Assembly (NCBI GenBank): GCA_003644265.1
Contig: QNBX01000213.1
Coordinates: forward strand, 1 to 6,583
Length of the DNA stretch: 6,583 nucleotides
Source: Planctomycetota bacterium
GTDB lineage: Bacteria; Planctomycetota; B15-G4
Direction of reading: 5' to 3'
Shown: positions 1-6,084 of the stretch, piece by piece
How the letters are laid out: each line of letters begins with the position of its first letter
Numbering within the stretch: position 1 is the first letter of the stretch
Program-made: the position numbers and the translations under genes
The notes under the pieces: model-generated
Seen by the model: the letters and a program-made list of their open reading frames with translations, nothing else
What the model was told of the DNA's origin: nothing
The model's database searches: none

Positions 1-1010
1 AGACCGAGACCCACGTGGTGCGCCTGGCGGTCGACAAGGCCGGCGAGACGCGCTTCCACGATCTGCTGCGCGGCGACATCGTGATCCCCAACGAGGCGGT
101 GGACGACCAGGTGCTGCTCAAGTCGGACGGCATGCCGACCTACCACCTGGCCAACGTCGTCGACGATCACCTCATGGGCGTGAGCATCATCATGCGCGCC
201 GAGGAGTGGATCCCGTCCGTGCCCAAGCACGTCATGCTCTACGCCGCCTTCGGCTGGGAGCCGCCCGTCTACGCCCACGTGCCGCTGTTGCGCAACGCCG
301 ACAAGAGCAAGATCTCCAAGCGCAAGAACCCCACCTCCCTCCTCTGGTATCGCGAGCACGGCTACTTGCCCGAGGCGCTGATCAACTTCCTGGGTCTGCA
401 GGGCTGGTCGATCAAGTCGGACGACGAGGAATTCTCGCTGGACGAGTTCGTGGCCAAGTTCGACCCGGCTGACATCTCGGTGGGCGGGCCGGTCTTCGAC
501 ATGACCAAGCTCGACTGGCTCAACGGCGAGAAGATCCGCAAGCTCAGCGCGGAGCAGCTGGCCACGCGCCTGGCGAGCGGCGGTTTCGCCGAGGGTTGGA
601 GCGAGGCGCAGCTGGCCGAGGTGCTGCCGCTGTTCCAGGAGCGTCTCAAGCGCCTGGACGAGTTCCTGCCCCAGTCCGCCTATCTGCGCGCGCGCCCCGA
701 GCCCGACTACGAGGGCCTGGCCAAGAAGACCAAGAAGGCTGACCCCGGCGCCCTGGCTGCCGCCCTGCTGGAGTCGGCCGCGCTGCTGGAGGCCCGCAGC
801 GAGGCCTCCGAGGACGAGCGCGAGCAGGCCCTGCGCGCCATCGCCGAGACCCACGAGCTCAAGGTCGGGGCGCTCTTCATGGGGCTGCGCGTGGCCGTTA
901 CCGGCGCCACCGCCAGCCCGCCCCTGCTGCCGTCGGTGGACGCCGTGGGCGCGGTCGAGAGCGCCGAGCGCATCCGCGCCGTGGCGGGGCAGCTCACGCC
1001 CGCCGGCTGA
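1..1010 (+). CDS. gltX: Glutamyl-tRNA synthetase, C-terminal part (5' end outside window)
   Basis: Class I aminoacyl-tRNA synthetase that charges tRNA(Glu) with glutamate in the cytosol. The frame is open to the left edge (it reads TETHVVRL from base 3), so the N-terminal HIGH motif lies outside and about 335 residues are visible. The catalytic-domain stretch DGMPTYHLANVVDDHLMG is followed by the KMSKS-type signature KISKR at bases 309-323 and then by NPTSLLWYREHGYLPEAL. This is the KNPTS variant of GluRS rather than the enterobacterial KLSKRHGA type. The C-terminal half (about 530-1010) is the helical anticodon-binding region, ending in the family-typical LRVAVTGATASPPLLPSVDAVG. In the stretch MGVSIIMRAEEW, Ile stands where I recall a His in most GluRS (MGITHVIRG); this alignment is from memory. 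About 90 bases separate it from the next gene and I see no clear terminator there. The family call is firm. A glutamyl-Q synthetase is excluded because it lacks the C-terminal domain. Confidence 0.95.
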   Translation, partial: TETHVVRLAVDKAGETRFHDLLRGDIVIPNEAVDDQVLLKSDGMPTYHLANVVDDHLMGVSIIMRAEEWIPSVPKHVMLYAAFGWEPPVYAHVPLLRNADKSKISKRKNPTSLLWYREHGYLPEALINFLGLQGWSIKSDDEEFSLDEFVAKFDPADISVGGPVFDMTKLDWLNGEKIRKLSAEQLATRLASGGFAEGWSEAQLAEVLPLFQERLKRLDEFLPQSAYLRARPEPDYEGLAKKTKKADPGALAAALLESAALLEARSEASEDEREQALRAIAETHELKVGALFMGLRVAVTGATASPPLLPSVDAVGAVESAERIRAVAGQLTPAG

Positions 1011-1100
1011 TCCCGCTCCAAGCTTGCGCGCCGCCTGCCCGTATCGAGAATCAGCCCTCTCCCCGGCCCCGGCCGGCTCGCCCCGCTCGGGATGCTCCCC

Positions 1101-1637
1101 ATGCACCGTCCGCTGATCGCCCTGGCCCTGACCCTGCTCGCCGCCCTGCCCGCCTGTCAGCAGGAGCGCGGCCCGGCCCTCACCGCCGGCACCTGGGTGC
1201 TCGACCGCGAGGCCAGCGGCGAGGCCACGCTGCCGCTCTGGAAGCGCGAATCGAGCGCGCGCATGGAGGGCGAGATGGACTCCTTCGTGAAGCCGCCCTC
1301 GACGCCCACCGAGAAGCACCGGCGCAGCAGCACCCACAGGCTGCAGCAGGGCTTCCCGGCTGAGATCAGCCACGAGCTCGAGCGCGTCGAGGTCGAGCTC
1401 TCGGTCTTCGAGTCGCGCCGCTTCGAGCTCAAGACCGAGGTCCCAGGCTTCGACTGCGCCGACAGCTCGGGCTCATGGCTGCTGACCGAGACGGGCAACG
1501 TGCACCTGGTCATGCGTGAGCGCGACGGCGCCACGCTCGACGAGGCGGAGCGCCTGAGCTGCAGGCTCGACGACGAGGGTCGGCTCATGATCCGCTGGCA
1601 CGACTACCTGATCACCGTGCTGAGTCCGCCTCAGTGA
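1101..1637 (+). CDS. Small predicted lipoprotein of unknown function
   Basis: I do not recognise a family. The product is 178 residues. A short basic start (MHRP) is followed by a hydrophobic stretch and the lipobox LPAC with Cys19, so it is predicted to be a lipid-anchored envelope protein. Just after the anchor comes GTWVLDREAS (about 30-39), reminiscent of the first strand of lipocalin-like or calycin barrels (GxWxLD), but this is weak. The mature part is highly charged, with alternating hydrophobic residues (VEVELSVFESRRFELKTEV, about 96-114) suggesting beta strands. Cys119 and Cys154 could form a disulfide. I prefer the ATG at 1101 to the one at 1092 because it gives a cleaner signal peptide and has GGGA at 1089-1092 as a possible ribosome site; 1092 would add three residues (MLP). 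Its stop codon overlaps the next gene's start (GTGA), so the two are probably co-transcribed and translationally coupled. Confidence 0.75.
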   Translation: MHRPLIALALTLLAALPACQQERGPALTAGTWVLDREASGEATLPLWKRESSARMEGEMDSFVKPPSTPTEKHRRSSTHRLQQGFPAEISHELERVEVELSVFESRRFELKTEVPGFDCADSSGSWLLTETGNVHLVMRERDGATLDEAERLSCRLDDEGRLMIRWHDYLITVLSPPQ

Positions 1638-2386
1638 TCCTGGAACTCACCAATCCGCACAGCGTCCTGGCGGCGCTGAAGCAGCGGCCCGCGGCCGTGC
1701 ACGCGGTGCGCCTGCCGGCCAGTGGCGCCGGCCCCGCCTGGGAGGCCGTGACCCAGGCCGCGCGCGATGCCGGCGTGCCCGTGCGCAAGGGCGGCCCGCC
1801 ACCCGAGAGCCAGCGTCGTCGCCGGGCGGGGGCCCCCAAGCAGGGTCGCGAGGGCGGCGCCTGCGGCGAGGTCGAGGAGCGCGAGCCCGTCTCGCTGGAC
1901 GTGCTGCTCCAGGGCGCCAAGCAGCGCGACGGTGGCCTTGGGCTCTGGCTGGCCTTCGATCTGATCCAGGACCCGCGCAACCTGGGCGCGGCCTTTCGCG
2001 CGGCGGCATTCTTCGGCGTGGCTGGCGTGCTGCTCACGCGCGACCGCAGCGCGCCGCTGACGGCGGTCTCGTACGACACGGCCAGCGGCGGCATGGAGCA
2101 CGTGCCCTACTCCTGGGCCGCCAACCTGGTGGGCGACCTGAAAGTCTTCAAGCAGGCCGGCGTGTGGGTGCTCGGCGCCGCCGAGGAGGCCAAGAGCGAC
2201 GTGCACCGCGTGGCCCGCGACCGTCCCTGGATCCTGGTGATCGGCAACGAGGAGTCGGGCCTGCGCCGGCTCACGCGCCAGAACTGCGACGATCTGTGCA
2301 AGGTCACGGCCCAGGGCGAGATCGGCTCGCTCAACGCGGCCACGGCCACGGCGGTGCTGCTCTCGGCCCTGCGTCGCCCGGGCTGA
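1634..2386 (+). CDS. rlmB: SpoU/TrmH-family RNA 2'-O-methyltransferase, RlmB-like
   Basis: Predicted S-adenosylmethionine-dependent enzyme that methylates a ribose 2'-OH. Its closest match is RlmB, which modifies G2251 of 23S rRNA. The protein has 250 residues, near the usual RlmB length. Residues 1-50 resemble the substrate-binding domain (TNPHSVLAALKQ, AVHAVRLPA). Residues 51-82 form a Gly/Pro/Arg-rich linker including RRRR. The SPOUT knot domain runs from about 104 to the end. Motif 1 is DPRNLGAAFRAA (113-124) with Asn116 and the likely catalytic Arg122. The stretch ASGGMEHVPY (150-159) fits the family's SGAxEHxP. Motif 2 is VIGNEESGL (202-210), and motif 3 is GEIGSLNAATATA (228-240), a variant of the usual SLNVSVA. 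The start is a GTG that shares GTGA with the upstream lipoprotein stop. No Shine-Dalgarno is visible, so coupling to the upstream gene is likely. TrmH or TsnR-like specificity cannot be excluded from sequence alone. Confidence 0.85.
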   Translation: MILELTNPHSVLAALKQRPAAVHAVRLPASGAGPAWEAVTQAARDAGVPVRKGGPPPESQRRRRAGAPKQGREGGACGEVEEREPVSLDVLLQGAKQRDGGLGLWLAFDLIQDPRNLGAAFRAAAFFGVAGVLLTRDRSAPLTAVSYDTASGGMEHVPYSWAANLVGDLKVFKQAGVWVLGAAEEAKSDVHRVARDRPWILVIGNEESGLRRLTRQNCDDLCKVTAQGEIGSLNAATATAVLLSALRRPG

Positions 2387-2390
2387 GGGC

Positions 2391-2415
2391 GCGCGTCGCG
2401 TCTACTGCGACACGC
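2391..2415. terminator. Weak hairpin between convergent genes
   Basis: CGCGTCGC (2392-2399) can pair with GCGACACG (2407-2414) across a 7-base loop with one C-A mismatch, and G2391-C2415 extends the stem. It lies between the converging methyltransferase and FG-GAP genes and overlaps the FG-GAP stop codon (2402-2404). No T-tract follows on either strand, so intrinsic termination is doubtful. It is only a candidate for a shared terminator. Confidence 0.25.
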
Positions 2416-4117
2416 CCATCAGGCCCTGGCTCGAGGACGCGTCGAAGAGGGCCGCGGGGTCATCGATCCAGGCCTGCACCCAGAACGGCAGGCCGACGGG
2501 GATGTCGCTGGGCCAGCTGAACGGCAGCACCAGACCGCCCTCGGCGCTCAGGGTCAGCAGCGGCAGCAGCAGGTCCGGCGCCGGCACCAGCGTGCCGCTC
2601 TTGAAGGGCGCGCCCAGCTGCTCCAGACCCAGCACCAGCAGGCAGGAGGCCAGCGGGCGCCCGCCGCTCAGGTGCAGCGCGCCGTTGGCGCCCGGGAGCA
2701 GGGTGTGGTCGCCGGCCAGCAGCGGCGTGCCCAGCAGCCCCGGCACGCCCTGCGCCACGTGGGTCCAGGCGCTGGTGGCCTTGCCTTGCATGAACAGGAT
2801 GTGCAGGGCGCCGAGGCTGGCGCCGCCGTCGTCGTCGCCGTTGGCGCCCACCGCCAGGTCGGTCACGCCGTCGCCGTCGAGGTCTCCCAGGTTGGCCAGG
2901 GAGGTGCCAAAACGGTCGCCGTCCTGGAGCACGCCGGTGAAGCCGTTGAGGTCCTGATCGAGCTCGACGTGGTCCTTCACCGTGCCGTCGCGGTTGAGGA
3001 ACAGGATGAAGGTGCGGTTGTTGCCCGTGGCGAACAGCGGTCCGCGCGAGGCGCCCACGGCCAGGTCCTGCACGCCGTCGCCGTCGAGGTCGCCCAGCAC
3101 CTCCACCGCCGAGCCGAAGCGCGCGCCCTGGCCCAGCTCGCCCGTGAAGCCGCCGGAGGTGGCGGAGATCTTGACGGCTTGCTTGACGTTGCCTGTGGGC
3201 TGCATGAACAGGATCCAGACGGCGCCGCTGAGCGGCGCGCCGTCGCCGTCGCCGAAGGTGCCCACGGCCACGTCGACCACGCCGTCGCCGTCCAGGTCGC
3301 CGATGTTGACCACGTCGCGCCCGAACTCGTCCAGGGCATCGAGCACGTCGCCCAGGGCGCCGTGCAGATTGCTGATCTTCTGCTCGGACTTGACCGTGCC
3401 GTCCGGGTTGAGGAACAGGACCCAGCAGGCGCCCGCGTTGAAGGCGCCGTCGTCGTCGAACACGGCCGAGACGATCAGGTCGGTGGTGCCGTCGCCATCC
3501 AGGTCACCCAGGCTGCTGAGCGTGAAGCCGAAGTGGTCGCGATGGTGCAGGATGCCGCCGAAGCCGCCCTGGGTCTCGCTGATCTTGACGTGGCTCTTCA
3601 CGCTGCCGTCGGGGTTGAGCATGAGCAGGTAGATGGCGCCCTGCTTGTCGCCGCCGTCGTCGTCGCCGCCCGCGCCCACGGCCAGGTCGAAGGTGCCGTC
3701 CCCGTCGAAGTCGTCGAGTCGGGCGACGCCGTAGCCGAACCAGTCGTCCTTGGTCAGCAGCGGCCCCAGGTCGCCCTCGGTGTGGCTGATCTTGGCGTGC
3801 TCGCGCACGCTGCCGTCTGCACGCATGAACAGGATCCAGACGCCGCCGAAGTTGGACTGGATCTCGCTGCCGCCGTCGTCATCACCGTTGGCGCCCACCG
3901 CCAGGTCGATCACACCGTCGCCGTCGAGGTCGCCCAGCCGCGTGACCGAGATGGCGAACTGATCCTGGAACTCGAGCTGGCCCGTGAAGCCGCCCTCGGT
4001 GGCGCTGATCTTGACGGCCGCCTTGACGTGACCGTCGGGTCCGCCGCCCCGGGGCGCGGCGCTGGGGGCCAGGTAGAGGACGCACAGCAGGCTGACGACG
4101 AGCGGGGTCTGGGACAT
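2402..4117 (-). CDS. Secreted FG-GAP repeat beta-propeller protein
   Basis: Product of 571 residues, probably exported. The N-terminus has a hydrophobic run, LVVSLLCVLYLAPSA (6-20), with a likely cleavage site near APSA; the n-region lacks Lys/Arg, so the signal is atypical. Six FG-GAP/integrin-alpha-type repeats follow, each with a complete DxDGDGxxD calcium-loop signature starting at residues 63, 136, 205, 274, 343 and 412. The last five steps are exactly 69 residues and the first is 73. Each repeat reads roughly FG-LGDLDGDGxxDLAVGAxxDDDGG-GAxxILFLNxDGTVKxxxKIS-GGF. Residues 35-48 (VKISATEGGFTGQL) supply a half-repeat that could close the propeller. Residues about 452-571 form a different module (LVLGLEQLGAPFKSGTLVPAPD, WPSDIPVGLPFWVQAWIDDP) resembling a C-terminal tail I remember from secreted Planctomycetota proteins. 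The ATG at 4117 is chosen because the signal peptide starts there and the open frame upstream only translates the minisatellite. Only AGGT, three bases before the ATG, resembles a ribosome site. The function is unknown; adhesion or surface display are guesses. Confidence 0.88.
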   Translation of the reverse strand: MSQTPLVVSLLCVLYLAPSAAPRGGGPDGHVKAAVKISATEGGFTGQLEFQDQFAISVTRLGDLDGDGVIDLAVGANGDDDGGSEIQSNFGGVWILFMRADGSVREHAKISHTEGDLGPLLTKDDWFGYGVARLDDFDGDGTFDLAVGAGGDDDGGDKQGAIYLLMLNPDGSVKSHVKISETQGGFGGILHHRDHFGFTLSSLGDLDGDGTTDLIVSAVFDDDGAFNAGACWVLFLNPDGTVKSEQKISNLHGALGDVLDALDEFGRDVVNIGDLDGDGVVDVAVGTFGDGDGAPLSGAVWILFMQPTGNVKQAVKISATSGGFTGELGQGARFGSAVEVLGDLDGDGVQDLAVGASRGPLFATGNNRTFILFLNRDGTVKDHVELDQDLNGFTGVLQDGDRFGTSLANLGDLDGDGVTDLAVGANGDDDGGASLGALHILFMQGKATSAWTHVAQGVPGLLGTPLLAGDHTLLPGANGALHLSGGRPLASCLLVLGLEQLGAPFKSGTLVPAPDLLLPLLTLSAEGGLVLPFSWPSDIPVGLPFWVQAWIDDPAALFDASSSQGLMGVSQ

Positions 4118-4262
4118 GGGACCTGTCCGAGTGGTGATCGGGAGCGAATCGCAAGGCGGCCGGGATCCTGCGCCTGCGGGCTCGGCAACAGTCGGGATGC
4201 CGGTCCGGAGGGCGCGGTGCTGCTTCCATCCATGGTGTATCACCTGTCTCGGATCCGTGGAC
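4118..4262. other. Leader region of the FG-GAP gene, no gene seen
   Basis: This non-coding stretch lies between the FG-GAP start and the repeat array. Reading toward the gene it contains CAGGTGATACACC, with a GGTG/CACC dyad at 4234-4244 and a GATACA hexamer that could act as a -10 box. No acceptable -35 lies 16-18 bases upstream, so I do not call a promoter. Open frames on both strands run through here, but their amino-acid content looks like shadow translation. Confidence 0.4.
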
Positions 4263-4379
4263 GTGACGCACGGGCGACACCTGCGGGCGAGACGCGGGGG
4301 CGAGACGCGGGGGCGAGACGCGGGGGCGAGACGCGGGGGCGAGACGCGGGGGCGAGACGCGGGGGCGAGACGCGGGGGC
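4263..4379. repeat. Tandem array of a 13-bp G-rich unit
   Basis: Seven perfect head-to-tail copies of GAGACGCGGGGGC occupy 4289-4379. Two degenerate copies precede them: 4263-4275 matches 10 of 13 bases and 4276-4288 matches 9 of 13. The exact identity of the inner copies with decay at one edge suggests recent slippage-type expansion. Because 13 is not a multiple of 3 and the unit contains no stop on either strand, every frame stays open with a 13-residue peptide period, which produces long false ORFs. Each unit carries GGGGG on the + strand, which is the template strand for the flanking genes. Confidence 0.95.
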
Positions 4380-4436
4380 CCAAACCGGGGTCGAAGCGGG
4401 GCCGAACCGGGGCCCAAACCGGGGCCCGAACCGGGG
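4379..4436. repeat. Second tandem array of 11-12-bp G-rich units
   Basis: Five imperfect units follow directly: CCCAAACCGGGG (4379-4390), TCGAAGCGGGG (4391-4401), CCGAACCGGGG (4402-4412), CCCAAACCGGGG (4413-4424) and CCCGAACCGGGG (4425-4436). The units alternate between 12 and 11 bases and share a GGGG end and an AA core. The array ends 16 bases before the stop of the NUDIX gene. Its sequence differs from the 13-bp unit, so it is a separate repeat family abutting the first. Confidence 0.85.
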
Positions 4437-4451
4437 CGCGCGTCGAGCGCT

Positions 4452-5297
4452 TCAGCCGCGCGTTCCTGCCCGTAGCGCCAGGTAGTCGGGGTGCTCCGGG
4501 CCGATCAGCCCGTGCCGCAGGCCGAACTCGATGATGGCCAGGGGACAGTTGAACTTGAAGTCGGTTGTCTCGGCGGCCGTCTGCAGCGCGCGCGCCGCGG
4601 GCCACAGCTCGAAGCTCTCCACCTCGCCGTCCTGGGGCGCGGGCACGAAGTCTTCGGGCAGCTCCAGCTCGAACAGGTGCAGCAGGTCGTGCTTGAGGCC
4701 GCAGGGGTGGGCGTGGCGGTAGGACACGGCGCCGGTGGGCACGGCGCGGGCCGCCAGCTCGGGCGGGATGCCAGCCTCCTCGCCACACTCCTTGGCCAGG
4801 TTCTCGCGCACCGAGAGGCCCATGGGCTGGCCGCCCGCCACCATGTTGTCGAGCTTGCCGGGCCAGGTGGGCTTGTGGCGCGAGCGCCGCGCGATCCACA
4901 TGTGCAGCCCGTCGGGTCGGCGCACGAAGCCGTTCATGTGCACGCCCTGGGAGCGCACCCCAAAGGCCGTCAGAGCCGCGCGCTCCAGGGCCAGCAGCGG
5001 CGGGGCCGCGCCGTGGGCGCGCACGGGGTAGAGCTCGCTCACCAGCGGCAGCAGCTGCCCGGCGTCGGACAGCGCGCTCACGACCCCGGCCACGGCCTCG
5101 GTGCGCGCGTCGAAGTCAGCGAAGCGCTCGGAGAGGTGCACGCTGTCGTCATCGACGCAGAAGACGTCGCCGTGGGTCGCGAGCGTGGGGACCATGTCGT
5201 CGCGCACGTGCCCGACGGGGGCGCCCGCCACCACGAAGGGCACGAAGCGCGCCGGCTCCCAGTCGTTGCACTCGGCGATGCGGTCGAGCAGGGTCAT
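4452..5297 (-). CDS. DUF4743-NUDIX hydrolase
   Basis: 281-residue cytosolic protein with the architecture of the DUF4743-NUDIX family, which also includes the fungal proteins annotated as thiamine pyrophosphokinase-like NUDIX. The N-terminal DUF4743-type half shows LLDRIAECNDWEPARFVPF (3-21), VGHVR (28-32) and a YPV segment (90-92). It leads into FGVRSQGVHMNGFVRR (112-127), WIARRS (134-139) and PGKLDNMVAGGQP (146-158). The NUDIX box spans 155-177 (GGQPMGL to KECGEEAGI). Glu170, Glu173 and Glu174 match the metal-binding REUxEE glutamates, while Leu replaces the upstream Glu and Lys replaces the Arg, as I recall is normal for this family. LPEDFVPAPQDGEVESFEL (213-231) and TDFKFNCPLAIIEFGLRHG (245-263) are further strong family signatures. 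Family members are thought to cleave nucleoside-diphosphate-linked substrates such as oxidised thiamine diphosphate, but the substrate here is unproven. The start is the first ATG, with no Shine-Dalgarno but an inverted repeat in the leader. It lies 91 bases after the peroxidase gene and may share its transcript. Confidence 0.9.
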   Translation of the reverse strand: MTLLDRIAECNDWEPARFVPFVVAGAPVGHVRDDMVPTLATHGDVFCVDDDSVHLSERFADFDARTEAVAGVVSALSDAGQLLPLVSELYPVRAHGAAPPLLALERAALTAFGVRSQGVHMNGFVRRPDGLHMWIARRSRHKPTWPGKLDNMVAGGQPMGLSVRENLAKECGEEAGIPPELAARAVPTGAVSYRHAHPCGLKHDLLHLFELELPEDFVPAPQDGEVESFELWPAARALQTAAETTDFKFNCPLAIIEFGLRHGLIGPEHPDYLALRAGTRG

Positions 5298-5311
5298 GGG
5301 CGCGTGCGGGG

Positions 5312-5366
5312 AGGTGGCTGAGCTGGCGTGCTCGCGGCGCAGCCGACCCTCGGCGTGGAGCCACCT
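5312..5366 (-). promoter_or_regulatory. Inverted repeat in the leader of the NUDIX gene
   Basis: AGGTGGCT (5312-5319) and AGCCACCT (5359-5366) are perfect 8-base inverted repeats 39 bases apart. Between them lies a second hairpin, GCCGA-CCC-TCGGC (5342-5354). In the transcript the outer stem ends 14 bases before the ATG, and the arm nearest the start reads AGCCACCT followed by CCCC. No T-tract follows, so this could be a structured 5' leader, a weak attenuator, an end structure for the peroxidase transcript, or chance in GC-rich DNA. Confidence 0.3.
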
Positions 5367-5388
5367 GCGGCGAGCCCGAGCGAGCGCG

Positions 5389-6084
5389 TCAGCTGCCCAG
5401 CGCCTCGTCGATGGCCTTGAGCAGCCCCGCGTCGTCGGGCGCGATCTTGCTCGGGTGGAATGAGATCAGCTTGCCGTCCTTGCCCACCAGGTACTTGCAG
5501 AAGTTCCAGTTGGGCAGCTCGCCGCTCTGCTCGTGCAGCGTGAAGTACACCGGTGATTGCCCCGTACCCGGCTGCGTCTCGCACTTGGCGAACATCGGAA
5601 ACGTCACGCCGAAGTTGCTGCTGCAGAAGCTGGCGATCTCCTCGCTGCTGCCCGGCTCCTGGCCACCGAACTCATTGCTCGGGAAGCCCAGCACCACCAG
5701 GCCCGCCTCCTGCTTGGCCTCGTACAGCGCCTGCAGCCCGGCGTACTGCGGCGTGTAGCCGCACTCACTGGCCACGTTGACCACCAGCGTCACCTTGCCG
5801 GCGTATTGCGACAGGTCGGCCGGCTGGCCGTCGAGTGTGGTGATGGAGAGGGCGTAGATGCCGTCGGCGGTCGTGGTCATGGGGGAGTCCTGGGATGTCT
5901 CTGCGGCGGAAGCGTGGGAGTCGCTGTCGAGGTCATGGGGCGCGTCAGCGGAGCTGTGCTGCGTGGCGTCGTGCCCCGAGTCGTGTGACCCGTCGTCAGC
6001 ATGGGACCCGGAGCAGCCGGCAAGCGTGGCCAGACCTAGTGCGACGCTGAGCGCGAGGCCGGTCACGGGCGGTGTGGTCTTCAT
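5389..6084 (-). CDS. Lipid-anchored glutathione peroxidase (cysteine type)
   Basis: 231-residue thiol peroxidase of the glutathione peroxidase family, which reduces hydroperoxides; many bacterial cysteine forms use thioredoxin rather than glutathione. Residues 1-24 form a lipoprotein signal ending in the lipobox LAGC (Cys24). Residues 25-68 are a low-complexity linker with six His and nine Asp. The catalytic domain is about 75-228. Peroxidatic Cys108 lies in NVASECGYTPQY, Gln142 in GFPSNEFGGQEPGS, and Trp193/Asn194 in WNFCKYLVGKDG, giving a complete Cys-Gln-Trp-Asn tetrad. Cys154 in SFCSSNFGVTFPMF occupies the usual resolving-Cys position, which favours a thioredoxin-type mechanism. Cys168 and Cys196 are extra. 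The ATG at 6084 is preferred over an in-frame TTG at 6105 because it opens the signal peptide directly; GAGAG about 9 bases upstream is a weak ribosome site. Met69, with a good ribosome site, could give a 163-residue form, the normal bacterial length. The predicted site of action is the periplasmic face of a membrane. Confidence 0.92.
   Translation of the reverse strand: MKTTPPVTGLALSVALGLATLAGCSGSHADDGSHDSGHDATQHSSADAPHDLDSDSHASAAETSQDSPMTTTADGIYALSITTLDGQPADLSQYAGKVTLVVNVASECGYTPQYAGLQALYEAKQEAGLVVLGFPSNEFGGQEPGSSEEIASFCSSNFGVTFPMFAKCETQPGTGQSPVYFTLHEQSGELPNWNFCKYLVGKDGKLISFHPSKIAPDDAGLLKAIDEALGS
5878..5891 (-). promoter_or_regulatory. Internal ribosome site and in-frame ATG in the peroxidase gene
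   Basis: In the transcript AGGA (5891 to 5888) is followed by seven bases and then an ATG (5880 to 5878) in frame with the peroxidase. This is the most convincing ribosome site in the window, where most starts have none. It precedes Met69, exactly between the His/Asp-rich linker and the catalytic domain. Use of it would yield a 163-residue peroxidase with no signal peptide. It may be a working second start, a relic of the ancestral gene's start, or chance. Confidence 0.4.

Noticed and set aside
1631..2206. 191-residue and similar open frames antisense to the methyltransferase
   Set aside because: All SPOUT motifs are on the + strand; the antisense frames show only GC-driven composition.
4228..4262. 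Sigma-70 promoter for the FG-GAP gene with GATACA as -10
   Set aside because: No hexamer close to TTGACA lies at 16-18 bases upstream, so the match is no better than chance.
4118..4417. 100-residue N-terminal extension of the FG-GAP protein
   Set aside because: The extension translates the 13-bp array into Arg/Pro/Ser repeats and would bury the hydrophobic signal that begins at the ATG at 4117.
4263..4436. CRISPR array
   Set aside because: The units are 11-13 bp and directly adjacent with no unique spacers, and no cas gene is nearby.
2672..4534. 620-residue open frame on the + strand
   Set aside because: It is antisense to the FG-GAP gene and part of the repeat array. Its Val/Ala/Glu/His-rich repetitive translation is the mirror of the DxDGDG repeats and the stop-free minisatellite, and it shows no recognisable domain.
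4240..4899. 219-residue - strand open frame spanning the array and the NUDIX gene end
   Set aside because: It is a frame-shifted shadow of the NUDIX gene, very rich in Arg/Ala/Pro, continued through the stop-free array.
4491..5321. 276-residue open frame on the + strand opposite the NUDIX gene
   Set aside because: The - strand frame carries clear DUF4743 and NUDIX motifs; the + frame is rich in Gly, Ala, His and Val, typical of antisense translation in high-GC DNA.
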